DNA of 64,000 nucleotides from Schistocephalus solidus (GCA_017591395.1 WEDG01000310.1:62001-126000); one strand, 5' to 3'. Counted from the stretch's first letter, positions 11,541 to 21,338 are shown. Numbers and translations are program-made. The notes: generated from the sequence alone by a model not told the origin.

Positions 11541-13586
11541 TCAACCGCAGTATGGTTTGAGCTTAGAAAAGTGAGCTGTAAATGGGGTCGCCTGGGGTTG
11601 TACCGCATCCCTAAGCAGGAAGTTGGTAGGGGGAAAAGTGTCTAAAATGACGAAGGGGCCTCGCCAGGGGTGGTGAAACTTAGAGGTTGTGCCACGGGGT
11701 GGTATAGGGTTGAAATGTAAGACTAAGTCGCCCGTTTGGAAGTTTTGTCCGGAACATGTACGGTCGTGGTTCGTCTTTTGATGTGTCGCGGCGGTTTGTA
11801 TCGAGGACCGGGCGGCATTATGAGCCTGTCGGATAACTTGACGTAGGCATGTGCCGTATTTTGTGGTTAACATTGGGTCGGTGGTTTGTAGAGGATGAGT
11901 TAAATCACTTGGAAGGCGTAAGTCACGGCCTGTGTTCAAGAAATGTGGTGTAAAACCGGTAGTGGAGTGTTTTGAACAGCGGTAAGCCAGTAAACAGAAT
12001 GGAAGGTGGATATCCCAATCGTGTTCATGATCTTCTTGTATGAAAGCTAGTAGCGTGTTTTTGAGCGTACGATTGGTTCTCTCGACTAACCCGTTTCCTT
12101 CTGGGTGGTAGGGGGTTGTGCGAGTTTTGTGGACGTCTAGTACTTGACAGACTTCTCGAAATAGCCGGGAGTCGAAATTAGAACCGCAATCGGAGTGGAA
12201 TGCAAGGGGTGCACCCCAACGGCTAACCCATTCGCGGGTTATGGCATTTGCCACGGATTGGGCGTCTTGGTGCAACAAAGGTATTGCTTCGACCCATTTA
12301 GTGAAATAGTCTATCATTACTAATATGTACTCGTGACCCCATACTGATATTGGCAAAGGTCCGATAATGTCCAGGCCGACGCGTTCACCTGGGAAGCCAG
12401 TTATCATCAGTTGCATGGGTGCCCTTGGGGATGGGATAGGAGATTTGAATGTAGCACAAGTGTTGCAGGATTGACAAAATTGCGAAACAGACGACCGAAG
12501 TTGTGGCCACCAGAACCGCGTACGGGCTGCCAGCTCTGTCTGTTTCTGTCCTCTGTGTCCTAACTCTTTGTGGAGGTTTGTCGGTACACTTTCGACAAGC
12601 GAACCTGGTACTACGGGACGTAACCGGTTTTGTGTGTTGTTCGCGGTAGAAAAAGGATGTCGTGTTCTAGTGTAAGGTTTGGTCCAATGATTAAGGAGGA
12701 GTCTTGCGCCTTGGCTGGAACCGAGCATCTCTTGTGAATTTGGCTTATTCTTGCCCTGTAGGATATGCTGGTATATGACAGACGTGTCGGGGTCTGTCTG
12801 TTGTGCTGAAGACCAGATATCTCGCGTCCGTTCGTCGACATTGATTGCGTTCACTATGGGCTCTGGAGATTCATCGTTGGGTGTTGTAGTGAGCTCTAGG
12901 CAAGATAAAGCGTCTGCGTTTGTATGCTTTGAACCTGGGCGGTATTGGCATTCAAAGTCGAAGTCTTGTAGGATTTCCTGCCAACGAGCTAACTGGTCCA
13001 GTGGATCTTTGAATGACTGTAGCCATTTGAGTGCCCTGTGCTCGGTGCGTAGCAGGAAACGTTTGCCTCTGAGGAAGTGTTGAAAATGTTGAATGAACGT
13101 TACTATAGCCAGCAATTCCCGTCGGAACGTGCAGTAGTTTCGTTGTGTCTTCGATAGCGTGTGACTGGCGAAACAGATGGGGTGTTCTAAACCATGATTA
13201 TCTGTCTGGGAGAGGACGGCTCCCATTGCGAAACCACTAGCGTCAGTGTCTAGTATGAAAGGTGGAGCGTCGGTTTCTGTGTTAGGTAGCGTAAGGACTG
13301 GTGCTGAACAGAGTGCTGATTTCAGTGTACGGAAAGCCTCGTCGCATTCGGATGTCCACTTAAATGTTCTGCCTTTCTCTGTCAGTTTATGAAGGGGTGA
13401 GGTTATCCCTGCGAAATTGCGGACGAATCGGCGGTAGTATGACGCTAAACCGACGAAGCTCCTCCCCTGAGGATGGTTGTGTGGTGTTGGCCAGTTTTGA
13501 ATTTGGTTTATCTTTCCGGGGATTGTAGAAATCTGTCCTGGTGATACTCGATAGCCCAGGAAGCTAACTTCTGGTCTTAAAAACAC
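11541..13586 (-). CDS. Gypsy pol, downstream part: end of RT, RNase H and integrase (681 aa)
   Basis: This segment of the polyprotein completes reverse transcription and inserts the DNA copy. From the N-terminus it has the RT thumb (SFLGYRVSPGQIS) and RNase H (PPFILDTDASGFAMG near residue 95, TEHRALKWL, NADALS near 235). The integrase follows: an HHCC zinc region around residues 340-380 with LGHRGQ and CQSCNTCATF, then the DDE core with GLDIIGPLP near 405, HSDCGSNF near 465 and EGNGLVERTNRTL near 500. No chromodomain is visible after the core. The true pol frame starts upstream: the YLDD catalytic box lies in this same frame at about 13,680-13,690 but is separated from the upstream RT by the frame break, so the Met at 13,586 is only the first Met downstream of it. 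The frame is otherwise open to the stop near the 3' LTR. Confidence 0.92.
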   Translation of the reverse strand: MFLRPEVSFLGYRVSPGQISTIPGKINQIQNWPTPHNHPQGRSFVGLASYYRRFVRNFAGITSPLHKLTEKGRTFKWTSECDEAFRTLKSALCSAPVLTLPNTETDAPPFILDTDASGFAMGAVLSQTDNHGLEHPICFASHTLSKTQRNYCTFRRELLAIVTFIQHFQHFLRGKRFLLRTEHRALKWLQSFKDPLDQLARWQEILQDFDFECQYRPGSKHTNADALSCLELTTTPNDESPEPIVNAINVDERTRDIWSSAQQTDPDTSVIYQHILQGKNKPNSQEMLGSSQGARLLLNHWTKPYTRTRHPFSTANNTQNRLRPVVPGSLVESVPTNLHKELGHRGQKQTELAARTRFWWPQLRSSVSQFCQSCNTCATFKSPIPSPRAPMQLMITGFPGERVGLDIIGPLPISVWGHEYILVMIDYFTKWVEAIPLLHQDAQSVANAITREWVSRWGAPLAFHSDCGSNFDSRLFREVCQVLDVHKTRTTPYHPEGNGLVERTNRTLKNTLLAFIQEDHEHDWDIHLPFCLLAYRCSKHSTTGFTPHFLNTGRDLRLPSDLTHPLQTTDPMLTTKYGTCLRQVIRQAHNAARSSIQTAATHQKTNHDRTCSGQNFQTGDLVLHFNPIPPRGTTSKFHHPWRGPFVILDTFPPTNFLLRDAVQPQATPFTAHFSKLKPYCG

Positions 13587-13693
13587 GCATTTGCTAGGGT
13601 TCAGTGTCAGACCCGCATCTCTGAGGGCTGTGAGGACTCGTTTTAGGTAAGCGTCGTGTTCGCGTATAGTCCGGCAGAAAATGTTAATGTCGT

Positions 13694-15847
13694 CTAAATA
13701 TATGAGACAAGTGTGGGGAATAGGTGTCGGAGGGCTTGTTGCATGAGGTGTTGGAACGTTGCGGCAGCGTTACATAAACCAAAAGGGAGTGTCTGGAACT
13801 CAAAAAGGCCTTGAGGTACTGTGAACGCGGTTTTGTGTCGATCTTTGGGGTCTATTTCAACCGGCCAGTATCCGGACTTGAGATCTAAGGTTGAAAACCA
13901 TCTTGCGTTGCCTAGGGCGTCTAGTGTATCATCGATACGGGGTAACGGGAAAGAGTCCCGCACGGTAACCGCGTTTAGTCGCCGATAGTCAACGCACAAT
14001 CGCAGTTTACCGTCTTTCTTGGGGACGAGAGCAATAGGTGATGCCCATAGCGAAGATGAGGGGCGGATAATGTCTGCATTCAAAAGTTCCTCTAGCAGCT
14101 TTTCGACTTCGGCTTTATAATGGATGGGAATGCAGCGGGGTGGTTGCCACAGTGGTTTGGCGGAACCCGTATCAATCACATGACGCGTTAAATTTGTGCG
14201 TCCGATCTCTGAAGGTGCCCAGACAAACAATTCAGGGAATGCTTGTAGAATAGACCTGAGTTCTGTCTTCTGGTGGGGATCTACATCGGGAATTTGAGCT
14301 AACAGTTCGTCAATATTTGTTGGTTGGAATTTTACTGCTGCAATCACCGCTTCATACATCTGATCGGTGTTCGTCTTTGTCGATGTTTTCGTACGGGTTG
14401 GTGTAGTTCTTAGGCTTAACTTTCGATCTTTGACATGTATGACGCAGTCTGCTGTGGCGAGGAAATCGCCCCCTAGTATGAAATCCCAATCGAGGTTGGG
14501 GGTGACTAAGAAGTCGTGTCGGATCGTTGTAGAGCCGAGCCGCACTGACAACTGTAACTTTCCCGTGATTGTCATCGGTGTGTTATTGGCCGTTTTAGGG
14601 TTCGGTCTATTGTAAGGTCTGATTTCTGTCGTGTATATGTCTGGAGGGACCGTAGAGGTATTAACGACTGAAACATTAGCTCCCGTATCGATAAGGTCGC
14701 GTTTTTTACATCCCGCATGGTAAATATCTACGGTAAGTGGTGTAAATATGGAGGTAATCTGTGCGCACGAAGGAATAACATAGTAAGACTTACATTTGGG
14801 GTTGTGTCCGCAGCGACGGGCTCGGGATCCGAAGGCAGCACAATACTGACAACCCGGGCGGTAGTTCAGGAACCGGATTGGTAGTTGACGTGTTTGTCGT
14901 GCTGGTACGTCAGGTAGAGTGTTGCGGGCCTGGCTAGGTATGGTCTGTATGTCTGCGTGCTTCTGAAAATCGTCATATCTCTTGCATTGACGAATTGCTG
15001 CCGCCAGATTTGGTGGTGGGTGTAAGACGAAAATTTTTGTGGTCGTGCGATCGAGGAGGCCTGTCACAAAGTGGTGTAGTATGAGTTCGTCCCGATCGAC
15101 CTGTGGTAGCGTGGGGAAAGCGAGGGATGCTAAACGACCGAGTTCTCGGGCGAAGTCGTCTACCGATTGGTTTGGCGTCTGGCGGAGGTTAGCAAAACAT
15201 TGATTGGCGGTACCCGGACTTAACTGATCGTCGAAGAGGGTGGACAGCAGAGCAGTTGCCGTAGGAAATGGGGTGTTAATGTTAATTCCTGCAGTAAGGG
15301 CAAGTTTGCGGGTTGAAGGGGAGAGGAATTTTAGCATATAACGAGTGTGGTTGGTTTGAGGGACGTCGGCGAGGAATAAGGAGAGTTCAATCAGCCAGTC
15401 CTGAAGGTTTTGGCCCGGTTGGTAAGCATCAAGGGCTAGAAGCGGGTCAGAGTGGTTGTCTGTCATAGTTGTAGGGGGGTTCTGAGTTTGGGACATCTGG
15501 GGCTGTAAAAGAAGTGAGTACGGGTTGACACCGGCTGCCACCAATATAACGTCCTTCTTCTTTCCGTCGGCAGGACGTCGGCTTGTTCCTTCAATATCAG
15601 ACGTAGATACGGGGGATGAAGATCCACAGTCTAAAAGGGCCGGCTCAGTAAGGGATTCATCCATTTTGGATTTTTCTTGCTGGAGTGATTCACTCATATC
15701 GAGGTATGAAAAGACAGATAATGTAGAGGACAGATGTTCGTTTATCCACAAGGGAACGTAACCGATGGAACGATAAAAACTATTAATATTAAACGGAGTC
15801 TGAGGAAAGATTAAATAGCGATAGAAGATACAAGGGTTTGACTTCAC
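13694..15847 (-). CDS. Gypsy Gag-protease-RT (front part), frame broken at the RT catalytic site
   Basis: The open frame reaches into the 5' LTR (15,847), but translation more likely starts at the Met codons at 15,496 (MSQTQNPPTTM) or 15,466, just inside the LTR. Gag occupies the first third, with a cysteine cluster near residues 330-350 of the long frame (CQYC, nine residues, CGH, then Cys). The aspartic protease has DLIDTGANVSVVN near residue 390. RT follows with LVPKKDGKLRLCVDYRRLN, FSTLDLKSGYWPVEI and TLPFGLCNAAATFQ near the end. Gag and protease appear fused in one frame. The frame runs into TAG at the base of the YLDD box, which is intact in the next frame, consistent with a one-base indel, an assembly error, or a programmed shift. 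The first two are more likely. Confidence 0.92.
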   Translation of the reverse strand: MKSNPCIFYRYLIFPQTPFNINSFYRSIGYVPLWINEHLSSTLSVFSYLDMSESLQQEKSKMDESLTEPALLDCGSSSPVSTSDIEGTSRRPADGKKKDVILVAAGVNPYSLLLQPQMSQTQNPPTTMTDNHSDPLLALDAYQPGQNLQDWLIELSLFLADVPQTNHTRYMLKFLSPSTRKLALTAGININTPFPTATALLSTLFDDQLSPGTANQCFANLRQTPNQSVDDFARELGRLASLAFPTLPQVDRDELILHHFVTGLLDRTTTKIFVLHPPPNLAAAIRQCKRYDDFQKHADIQTIPSQARNTLPDVPARQTRQLPIRFLNYRPGCQYCAAFGSRARRCGHNPKCKSYYVIPSCAQITSIFTPLTVDIYHAGCKKRDLIDTGANVSVVNTSTVPPDIYTTEIRPYNRPNPKTANNTPMTITGKLQLSVRLGSTTIRHDFLVTPNLDWDFILGGDFLATADCVIHVKDRKLSLRTTPTRTKTSTKTNTDQMYEAVIAAVKFQPTNIDELLAQIPDVDPHQKTELRSILQAFPELFVWAPSEIGRTNLTRHVIDTGSAKPLWQPPRCIPIHYKAEVEKLLEELLNADIIRPSSSLWASPIALVPKKDGKLRLCVDYRRLNAVTVRDSFPLPRIDDTLDALGNARWFSTLDLKSGYWPVEIDPKDRHKTAFTVPQGLFEFQTLPFGLCNAAATFQHLMQQALRHLFPTLVSYI
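15529..15543 (-). promoter_or_regulatory. Primer-binding site of the gypsy element
   Basis: On the minus strand the sequence TGGTGGCAGCCGGTG begins one base after the 5' LTR. TGG is the complement of the tRNA CCA end, and TGGTGGCAGC would pair with a tRNA ending GCTGCCACCA, as some Leu tRNAs do. The exact tRNA is not certain. Confidence 0.7.
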
Positions 15848-16035
15848 CAGAGCGAAAGGTTTTACAGAGAGAAGGGTGTTTCGTCAGACGATTGATCCTT
15901 CGAGAGGTGTAGGTCACGGAACTGCGGGGACTCGACTACCGCCACGGTCGCTGAGATAGAGATCGAAAGGGAAAACGAAAACGAAAGTCAAATTTTTAAA
16001 CATCCCGCCAGTCTCTCACCGTCCTGTGCGGTTCA
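15545..16035 (-). repeat. 5' LTR of the gypsy element
   Basis: 491 bp; the partner of 10,916-11,403. The promoter should lie here. No further signal was assigned. Confidence 0.92.
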
Positions 16036-16039
16036 TAAT
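16036..16039. repeat. Target-site duplication, right copy (TAAT)
   Basis: It matches 10,912-10,915 and confirms that the two LTRs belong to one insertion. Confidence 0.8.
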
Positions 16040-16974
16040 CACAGCGTGGTCATTTATTCACACAGAGAAGTCAAATGATAACAACAACCAATAGTATTCG
16101 GGCGTTTAAATAAGTTACCTGATCGAAATTCTACTGGTTTGCTGTTCTAACAGCAATATTTCATAATAATCCTAATTAGAGTAACCAATTGAGCTCTTCT
16201 TCCGATTTTTTAATCTTCCTAATATAGCTCACGTGATAATTAATTATTATTCTTATTACCGTTCTAACGCAAAACTAAATAACCTATATTTGTAAAACCT
16301 CAGTAAGCACTATAGTGTACGCTAGAGTGGACAGCCTATACTTATTGCCCGCATAAGGTCCGTCAGTTGTGGGCTCGTGGAGGATAGTAAGAAATATGTA
16401 CTGCCGCGGTCTGCTGATTGTTGTCGCAGCCTGGAACGGTCTAATACTGTCCAGTACAGTGCGATTGCACTTACACGCGCACAGACTGCGTGCACACCGA
16501 CTACGCGCACCGTTCTTGCCGAGGTCACCCCCCCAACCCTCTTCTCTCGTGTCAGAGTGCACTCTACCGAACGCTACACCCGGCAAATCTGCAAATCCTC
16601 CAAGGTGCGTTGTTTCGTCGCTGTCAGTCCTTGCCCAAACCTACGCGCGCTAGCACTTGCAGGGGCCACGCCGGCGACCGCGCGAGTAGTGCCATTGCAT
16701 CGATTTTTAGTAGCTCAGATGTTTCAACCGCTGCATGTGTCGGAATCGCAGCCACTGCAGATTGATGATGCAGGAAATTGCCTGTTACTGTGACCTGCGA
16801 AACGGCTCCTGAAGGGTGTGGAGGGACTGCATGACTGGCCGTGTTGGTTGACCTGCTTGTTAGAGGATTTCGTCCAAAGACATACATATGCACTCTAGAC
16901 AGAACTTTTACCGAAAGACGTCCCAATTTTTCATATCCCTTGCACAAGCATGAAAGAAGCTAGTAAATGTTATC
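16040..16974. other. Unassigned spacer
   Basis: Overlapping frames of 60-138 codons occur on both strands at 16,284-16,947. None has a recognised domain, and open frames on both strands in GC-richer sequence are expected by chance. No repeat copy was matched. Confidence 0.4.
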
Positions 16975-18440
16975 AGGGATATTGACCGCATTGGGCTTGG
17001 TTGTCGGTGTGATAGTGGAGAGATAGACGAACTTTACTGATGATAACTAACTGTCTGTCACCAACATGTGCTTCCAACGTCGTAGCCAACATCTGCTGGC
17101 CTGGTATTCGAACAACGGTCATACGTCCAATCAGATTGACTGCATTCTAGTCAGTGAAAGTTACCGTAGCTGGATTCACTATAGCAGATCAATATGTGGT
17201 GCCGAGACTGGATACGCCTATGGCTCGGATTATGTTCTTGTTCGTACACGCGTGCAACTTCAACTCTCGACCGTGTCTAAAATGCCACTTACTAGACGCC
17301 TCAATGTCACAAAAAGCCGCCAACCCAGCAATGTTGAGGTCCCGAGCCGAGAAATCTGGTACTGTTTTACAACCCGAGCTGACGGAGAAGGCAGTTACAA
17401 GTTGTCGCAACTCGAAGCATCAGTAATTGGGACAACCAGAACAGTTATTGAATATACCCAGCACCGCCGCAGTTACTGGATCAGTGGAAGAACTGCAGTT
17501 TTCTGCTCAGACGGTTCGAGCTAGGTCCCGTAATGATGAGTCCTTCCGCCAACTCCGAAATATAGCGCAAAGTTTTGTATCAACACCCTGGCGTCCTGGC
17601 TCCGTGAAGTGTTGGAACAAGCGTGAAGATACGTAGTCGTTCCTGATGACTAGAGCTCATGCATCCTTGTACCGGTTCTCAAGAATGGAGGTAAGACGAG
17701 ATGCAAGAACTATCGTGGCATAAGCCTCATCGACATTACTGCGAATATCTTAGTCATTGTCCTTCTCGGGCGAGTCCAGGCTGTGCTTGAATCGGGGACG
17801 AGGCCTAACCAAGCCGGATTCCGTACTGGGTGTGGACGTGTGGACAAGATATTCACCTTGAGGCGCATCATTGAACTCCACCATAGTAACCAACAAGGCC
17901 ATCTGTTTCTTTGACTTTGGCATGGCGTTCGATTCCGCCCATTGCACGTCATGATCAAGGCCTATTACCGCTCCACCACTGCGCGCGTTGTGATTTATAA
18001 CCATATTTCCCTACCATTCGATCATCGGTCTAACGTGCGACAAGGTTGTAGTCCTGTCACTCATTCGGTTCAAGTAGGCCACTGACTGAATTTTAGGGAA
18101 GGCTTTACACGAAGCTGACGTTATTGAGTTTGCACCCGGAAGCTGGCTCAGTGTGGATGTGGTTCTTGGACCTTCACTGTGTGTCTTTGGCTAAGAGAAT
18201 GGGTTGACCTGTCCAGATCTGCTGCTGCGGATCGTCATGCGTGGGAAGGAATGATTCGGGACATTATTGAGGCTGGCTAGATCGGGCATGATCTCAGCCG
18301 TACCAAGTGCGAGTAAGTAATTTGTACTTTGCATTTGAACATGGTGCCTTGCCATCGTGACGTGAGGTTTTGCCAACTAACAGCGTTTGGATGTGCTATT
18401 TTTTTTTTCTTCTTCTTCTTCTTCTCCTCCTCCTCCTTAT
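16975..18440 (+). mobile_element. LINE fragment: end of endonuclease, broken RT, 3' end
   Basis: It begins inside the endonuclease (IGLGCRCDSGEIDEL at about 16,990, then CFQRRSQHLLAWYSNNGHTS and NQIDCI at 17,066-17,160). It continues through an LVRTRVQLQLS block to an RT with NYRGISLIDI at about 17,705, a VLESGTRPNQAGFRTGCG block at about 17,790 and NVRQGCSPVT at about 18,035. It then jumps to the far C-terminus (REWVDLSRSAAADRHAW at about 18,190). The FADD box and connection region are missing. A TTC/TCC run at 18,400-18,437 probably marks the 3' tail. It is the same family as 32,180-34,530 and 24,970-25,510. Confidence 0.82.
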
Positions 18441-18842
18441 GTCCGATTTGTCGGAATTACATGCATTTGAGAAGCCTGCCTTCGACGAGGAGGCTATGTC
18501 TCTTAACTCCCACTGATCCTTGTCGTAAGTCGCGCATTACTTTCGCAGGGAATGTGTGTGTCCGAATTCCTTGTCAGCTCTGAAGTGAAATAGTAGAAAG
18601 GGAGTTTACCGCTTCCTCATGGCAGCGCCCGTCAAGCTCCCATTGTGGAGACTTGCCTTTGTATGGTACGGAGACACTGCCCAGAAAGATACGATAAGGA
18701 TACTAAAAGTTAATAATTGATATGAGAACAATTTTGATGCACATTCGAGTCCAAAAACCATGTGGTTTTTTAATTTTTACGTTTTGCCATTTTTTGGTTT
18801 TCGATCTTGATTTTATTAGCAGCTATGTTCTTTTTCAGGATC
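18441..18842. other. Upstream region of the METTL13-like gene
   Basis: No repeat or coding frame was recognised. The promoter and 5' untranslated region of the gene that starts at 18,843 should be here. No clear TATA box or other element can be assigned. Confidence 0.35.
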
Positions 18843-19489
18843 ATGGCATCACTATTACCTACACAGTTAGCAGACTTCGGCAGCAAGTCCTACTGGGAAC
18901 ACTTTTTCTCACGCCTTAGCTGTGCCTTCGAATGGTATTCTGGTTTTAAAACTGAGCTCTTCCCAAAGGTATGGCGATTTTGAGTCACTGTTCACTGCGT
19001 TTTCCGCAAATATCAGACCCACTGATAAGATCCTAGAAATTGGTTGTGGCAACTCCGAATTATGCTGTCAAATTTATGATAAGCTAGGATGTGAAAGTTA
19101 CCTTGGCATTGACACGAGGTAAGTGACGAGCTTAGCGCCGGTGACAGTTCGCTCTTCTTTATCTTTATTTTTGTCAGTGAGACGGCAATTAATGAGGCTC
19201 GTCGCCTTTACGCTGATCAAACAACGCGTCCCGGCCTTTCCTTCGAGAGACTGGATGCGTTTTCTCTGGTATCTGAACTACAAGGCAAGGGCTTCGAACT
19301 GCCGCATTTCAATTGCCTCATTGACAAGGGCACTCTGGATGCCCTTCACAGTGGTGGCAGCTCGGAAGAACAGATAAAAACATACTTTGAACAGATAACA
19401 TCAACAATCTGCTTATTCGGGAAATATATTCTGATTACTCTGGCTCAAGAGCACATTGTGCGCAGCATTACGAACTTCTTTCTTAGAAC
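18843..19489 (+). CDS. METTL13: METTL13-like methyltransferase, exons 1-3 (eEF1A lysine/N-terminal methyltransferase)
   Basis: Exons are 18,843-18,934, 18,969-19,118 and 19,178-19,489, with GT-AG introns of only 34 and 59 nt, all in phase 2. The protein starts MASLLPTQLADFGSKSYWE and continues FEWYGDF across intron 1, the signature opening of METTL13. Exon 2 carries the S-adenosylmethionine site ILEIGCGNSEL. Exon 3 carries LIDKGTLDAL and ITLAQEHI, both typical of the N-terminal methyltransferase domain. In animals this protein methylates Lys55 and the N-terminus of translation elongation factor eEF1A in the cytoplasm. The final donor is GTAAGT at 19,490. The strand pair predicted to close the N-terminal domain is not seen clearly after this point: an alternative continuation near 19,523-19,619 stays open but hits TAA at 19,620. 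Confidence 0.93.
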
Positions 19490-19734
19490 GTAAGTTATTA
19501 CCTTGTCTGAATTTGCTTTAAGATCTCGGATGACTAGAAGATCCATCCTGAGTATCAAAAAATTGGGTTCTTACTTAGATATTGCAAATAGCGGTGTGGT
19601 TTCCACTTTCACTGAGGATTAATGGCGGTATCCTGTGCGCTGTGATATCAAGAGCTTAGAAACTTGCTCACAAGACAGCGATGGCAGGTGTACGTCATAT
19701 TTATTCGAGGAATGTTATTTGCTATCTGGGCTGT

Positions 19735-19825
19735 GGGGGGGGGGGGGGGGGGAGGGGGGTAGTGTGTTCTACGCTGTATGTGTATTCCTCTCTTTCTTTT
19801 TCTCTCTCCTCTCTCTCTCTCTCGC
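19735..19825. repeat. Poly-G and CT simple repeats in an intron
   Basis: A G run broken by one A at about 19,735-19,760 is followed by a CT-rich stretch at 19,790-19,825. Length errors are likely here in any assembly. Confidence 0.85.
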
Positions 19826-19976
19826 TCTTGTTTTTTCATCCGACGCTTCGCATTTACGCTAAAACGCGCCCTTGGTCAAAGCACAAATCGAAAGATAAGA
19901 ATCTTATAAAAGTCTCTGTTACTGCGCTCTAACCTTTCATTTCCTGCTACTGAACGTGTGTCAAACCTCTTCGTAG

Positions 19977-20112
19977 GCCTAGATTGCTTGGTTCAGCGAT
20001 TGCCTTGGCGTTCGACTACCGGGATTCATTATTGTCCTGTGGTGTTTCGTTTTCATTGCATCCGGTTACCCGGGAACTCTTGAGGGCGAACACACGACTC
20101 TCATCTAGTCTT
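19977..20112 (+). CDS. METTL13: METTL13-like gene, candidate exon 4
   Basis: The 136-nt segment lies between an acceptor (CTTCGTAG) and a donor (GTAATG). One starting base completes the split codon left by exon 3, and it ends in phase 0, as the next exon needs. Its translation, with PRLLGSAIALAF and HPVTRELLRANTRL, may correspond to the linker between the two methyltransferase domains. The match is weak: support comes mainly from splice signals and phase. An additional exon may lie between this and exon 3. Confidence 0.45.
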
Positions 20113-20490
20113 GTAATGAACATACTTCCGCATCACTGCCGGTTCAAGTTTACTGACCCACAGTCGTCCGTGCTGCCATTTATGCCTTGCTATTGATCCT
20201 CGGATTTCAAGACCTGGCGGCTGATCTCTGCCGTGTTTGGTGCCTGATTTTGCACGAATGCGCCGCAAAAGCAATTTTCTTCCATTTGTTGACATGTTTA
20301 GGCTTTTCAACCGAGCTATCAAGTTTAAGCGAACTAGCTACCTACACAGTTCCTTTTGCGACTTCGAATTGATACAAATAGGGCAAATACCCGTTAGAAT
20401 GTGCAAACTTCCTGTTGCCGGTCTCTAATCGAACGCCATACTGGCAAGGCAAAGCGAGTCCGGAATGGAAATTTGTGGTTTATTTGTCAG

Positions 20491-20579
20491 CACCATTCAG
20501 CCATAACCCAAGCACAGATGGTGTTAACTGGCATCAATCCCGGTTCGTTTTGTGTATGGTTAAGGACCTTTTGCACCAG
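20491..20579 (+). CDS. METTL13: METTL13-like gene, exon 5
   Basis: An 89-nt exon after a good acceptor (GGTTTATTTGTCAG) with donor GTAATT, phase 0 in and phase 2 out. It encodes QMVLTGINPGSFCVWLRTF, which fits the middle-region block of METTL13 in which a short hydrophobic strand precedes GRETEWLF. The next exon opens with GSEWL, so the join rebuilds that block with the correct phase. Confidence 0.65.
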
Positions 20580-20754
20580 GTAATTATTCTCTAATGCCGC
20601 AATCTGCGGTATTCAAAGGGCTGGCGTTTTCCGACTTGACCTGATCACGACGGAGATCTAAGCTCCCAGTAGTAACCCTAAGGCTCCGGGGTAGAAATCT
20701 CACCCACAAGTACATTGTGAAGAATGATCTGTAGTCCAGGAATTTCCGCAGTTA

Positions 20755-20850
20755 AGACGGTGTAGGTTGGAGGGATCACTTTGGGCTCATTTATGACCAT
20801 CAGTCAATCATGCCTTTACCTCAGGCCTGGACGGTCATCCCTCTCTCTGT
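20755..20850 (+). repeat. Half copy of the tRNA-cored fold-back element
   Basis: The sequence with GGGCTCATTTATGACCATCA and CCTTTACCTCAGGCCTGG resembles the left arm of the palindromic element at 31,491-31,707 (GGCTCATTAGCCGTTATCAG and the CCCCAGG block). The core and the right arm are absent. Confidence 0.45.
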
Positions 20851-21074
20851 TTTTTTTTCTTTAAACATGTTTGAATTATTGGTTGCTCTTTGCTACGCGA
20901 TCTCTGCCTTCTCTCATCAGTCCAAAAGGGAATGTCGTATACATATCTACCTCTGGTAACTCCACTACCATATGACCAGGACTCTTGTCACGGCCTGTGG
21001 TTTCGTGAGCCTGCGCTTCCACTGCTATCCGTTCTCCCTTCATAAACACTTGTTCTACGAATATTTACTTCTAG

Positions 21075-21338
21075 CGGCAGTGAATGGCTCGTCACTTGCG
21101 TCCAATTGAATCGGCCAGCACCCTCCAACGTGTTCGGTCGAAGGTTGGCCCTGCCCGTATTCAGCGTTATTTGCGTGCGAATGCGTAGTAGTGTTGAAAT
21201 GCCCCGACTCAGTATGCAGGCTTTCGGGGATGAGAGACCAGGGCAATGGAAGAGCGGTTCGCCTTCGGATTTGGGTCAGCAGTTCCTCACTTGGGTCAAA
21301 CAGTGTCAGCAGGAATCTCTTCTTCTGAGTGCCCTCCA
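21075..21338 (+). CDS. METTL13: METTL13-like gene, exon 6
   Basis: A 264-nt exon after acceptor TTACTTCTAG, ending at donor GTAAGT, phase 2 on both sides. It begins (S)GSEWLV and has RRLAL fifteen residues later. Human METTL13 has EWLF and RRL at the same spacing in its middle region, which is the main reason for this call. The rest of the exon (MRSSVEMPRLSMQAFGDERP onward) is diverged. The opposite strand is also open over this stretch, but splice sites and phase favour the plus strand. Confidence 0.65.

Larger units (their letters stand above)
10916..16035 (-). mobile_element. Near-complete Ty3/gypsy LTR retrotransposon
   Basis: A 5.1 kb element with both LTRs, a primer-binding site, a polypurine tract and a gag-protease-RT-RNase H-integrase order, all on the minus strand. 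The FG-containing gag zinc finger and compact size suggest the CsRn1-like clade known from flatworms (inference). By eye the two LTRs differ at about 18 positions plus about 3 single-base indels over about 490 bp, so the insertion is fairly recent but not new. Coding sequence is intact except for one reading-frame break between 13,694 and about 13,740 within RT. It lies tail-to-tail with the older gypsy remnant at 7,845-10,212. Confidence 0.95.

Noticed and set aside
15525..15761. Plus-strand frame repeated near 10,863-11,096 as a conserved gene
   Set aside because: Both lie in the two LTRs of the minus-strand gypsy element, so they are similar only because the LTRs are copies of one another.
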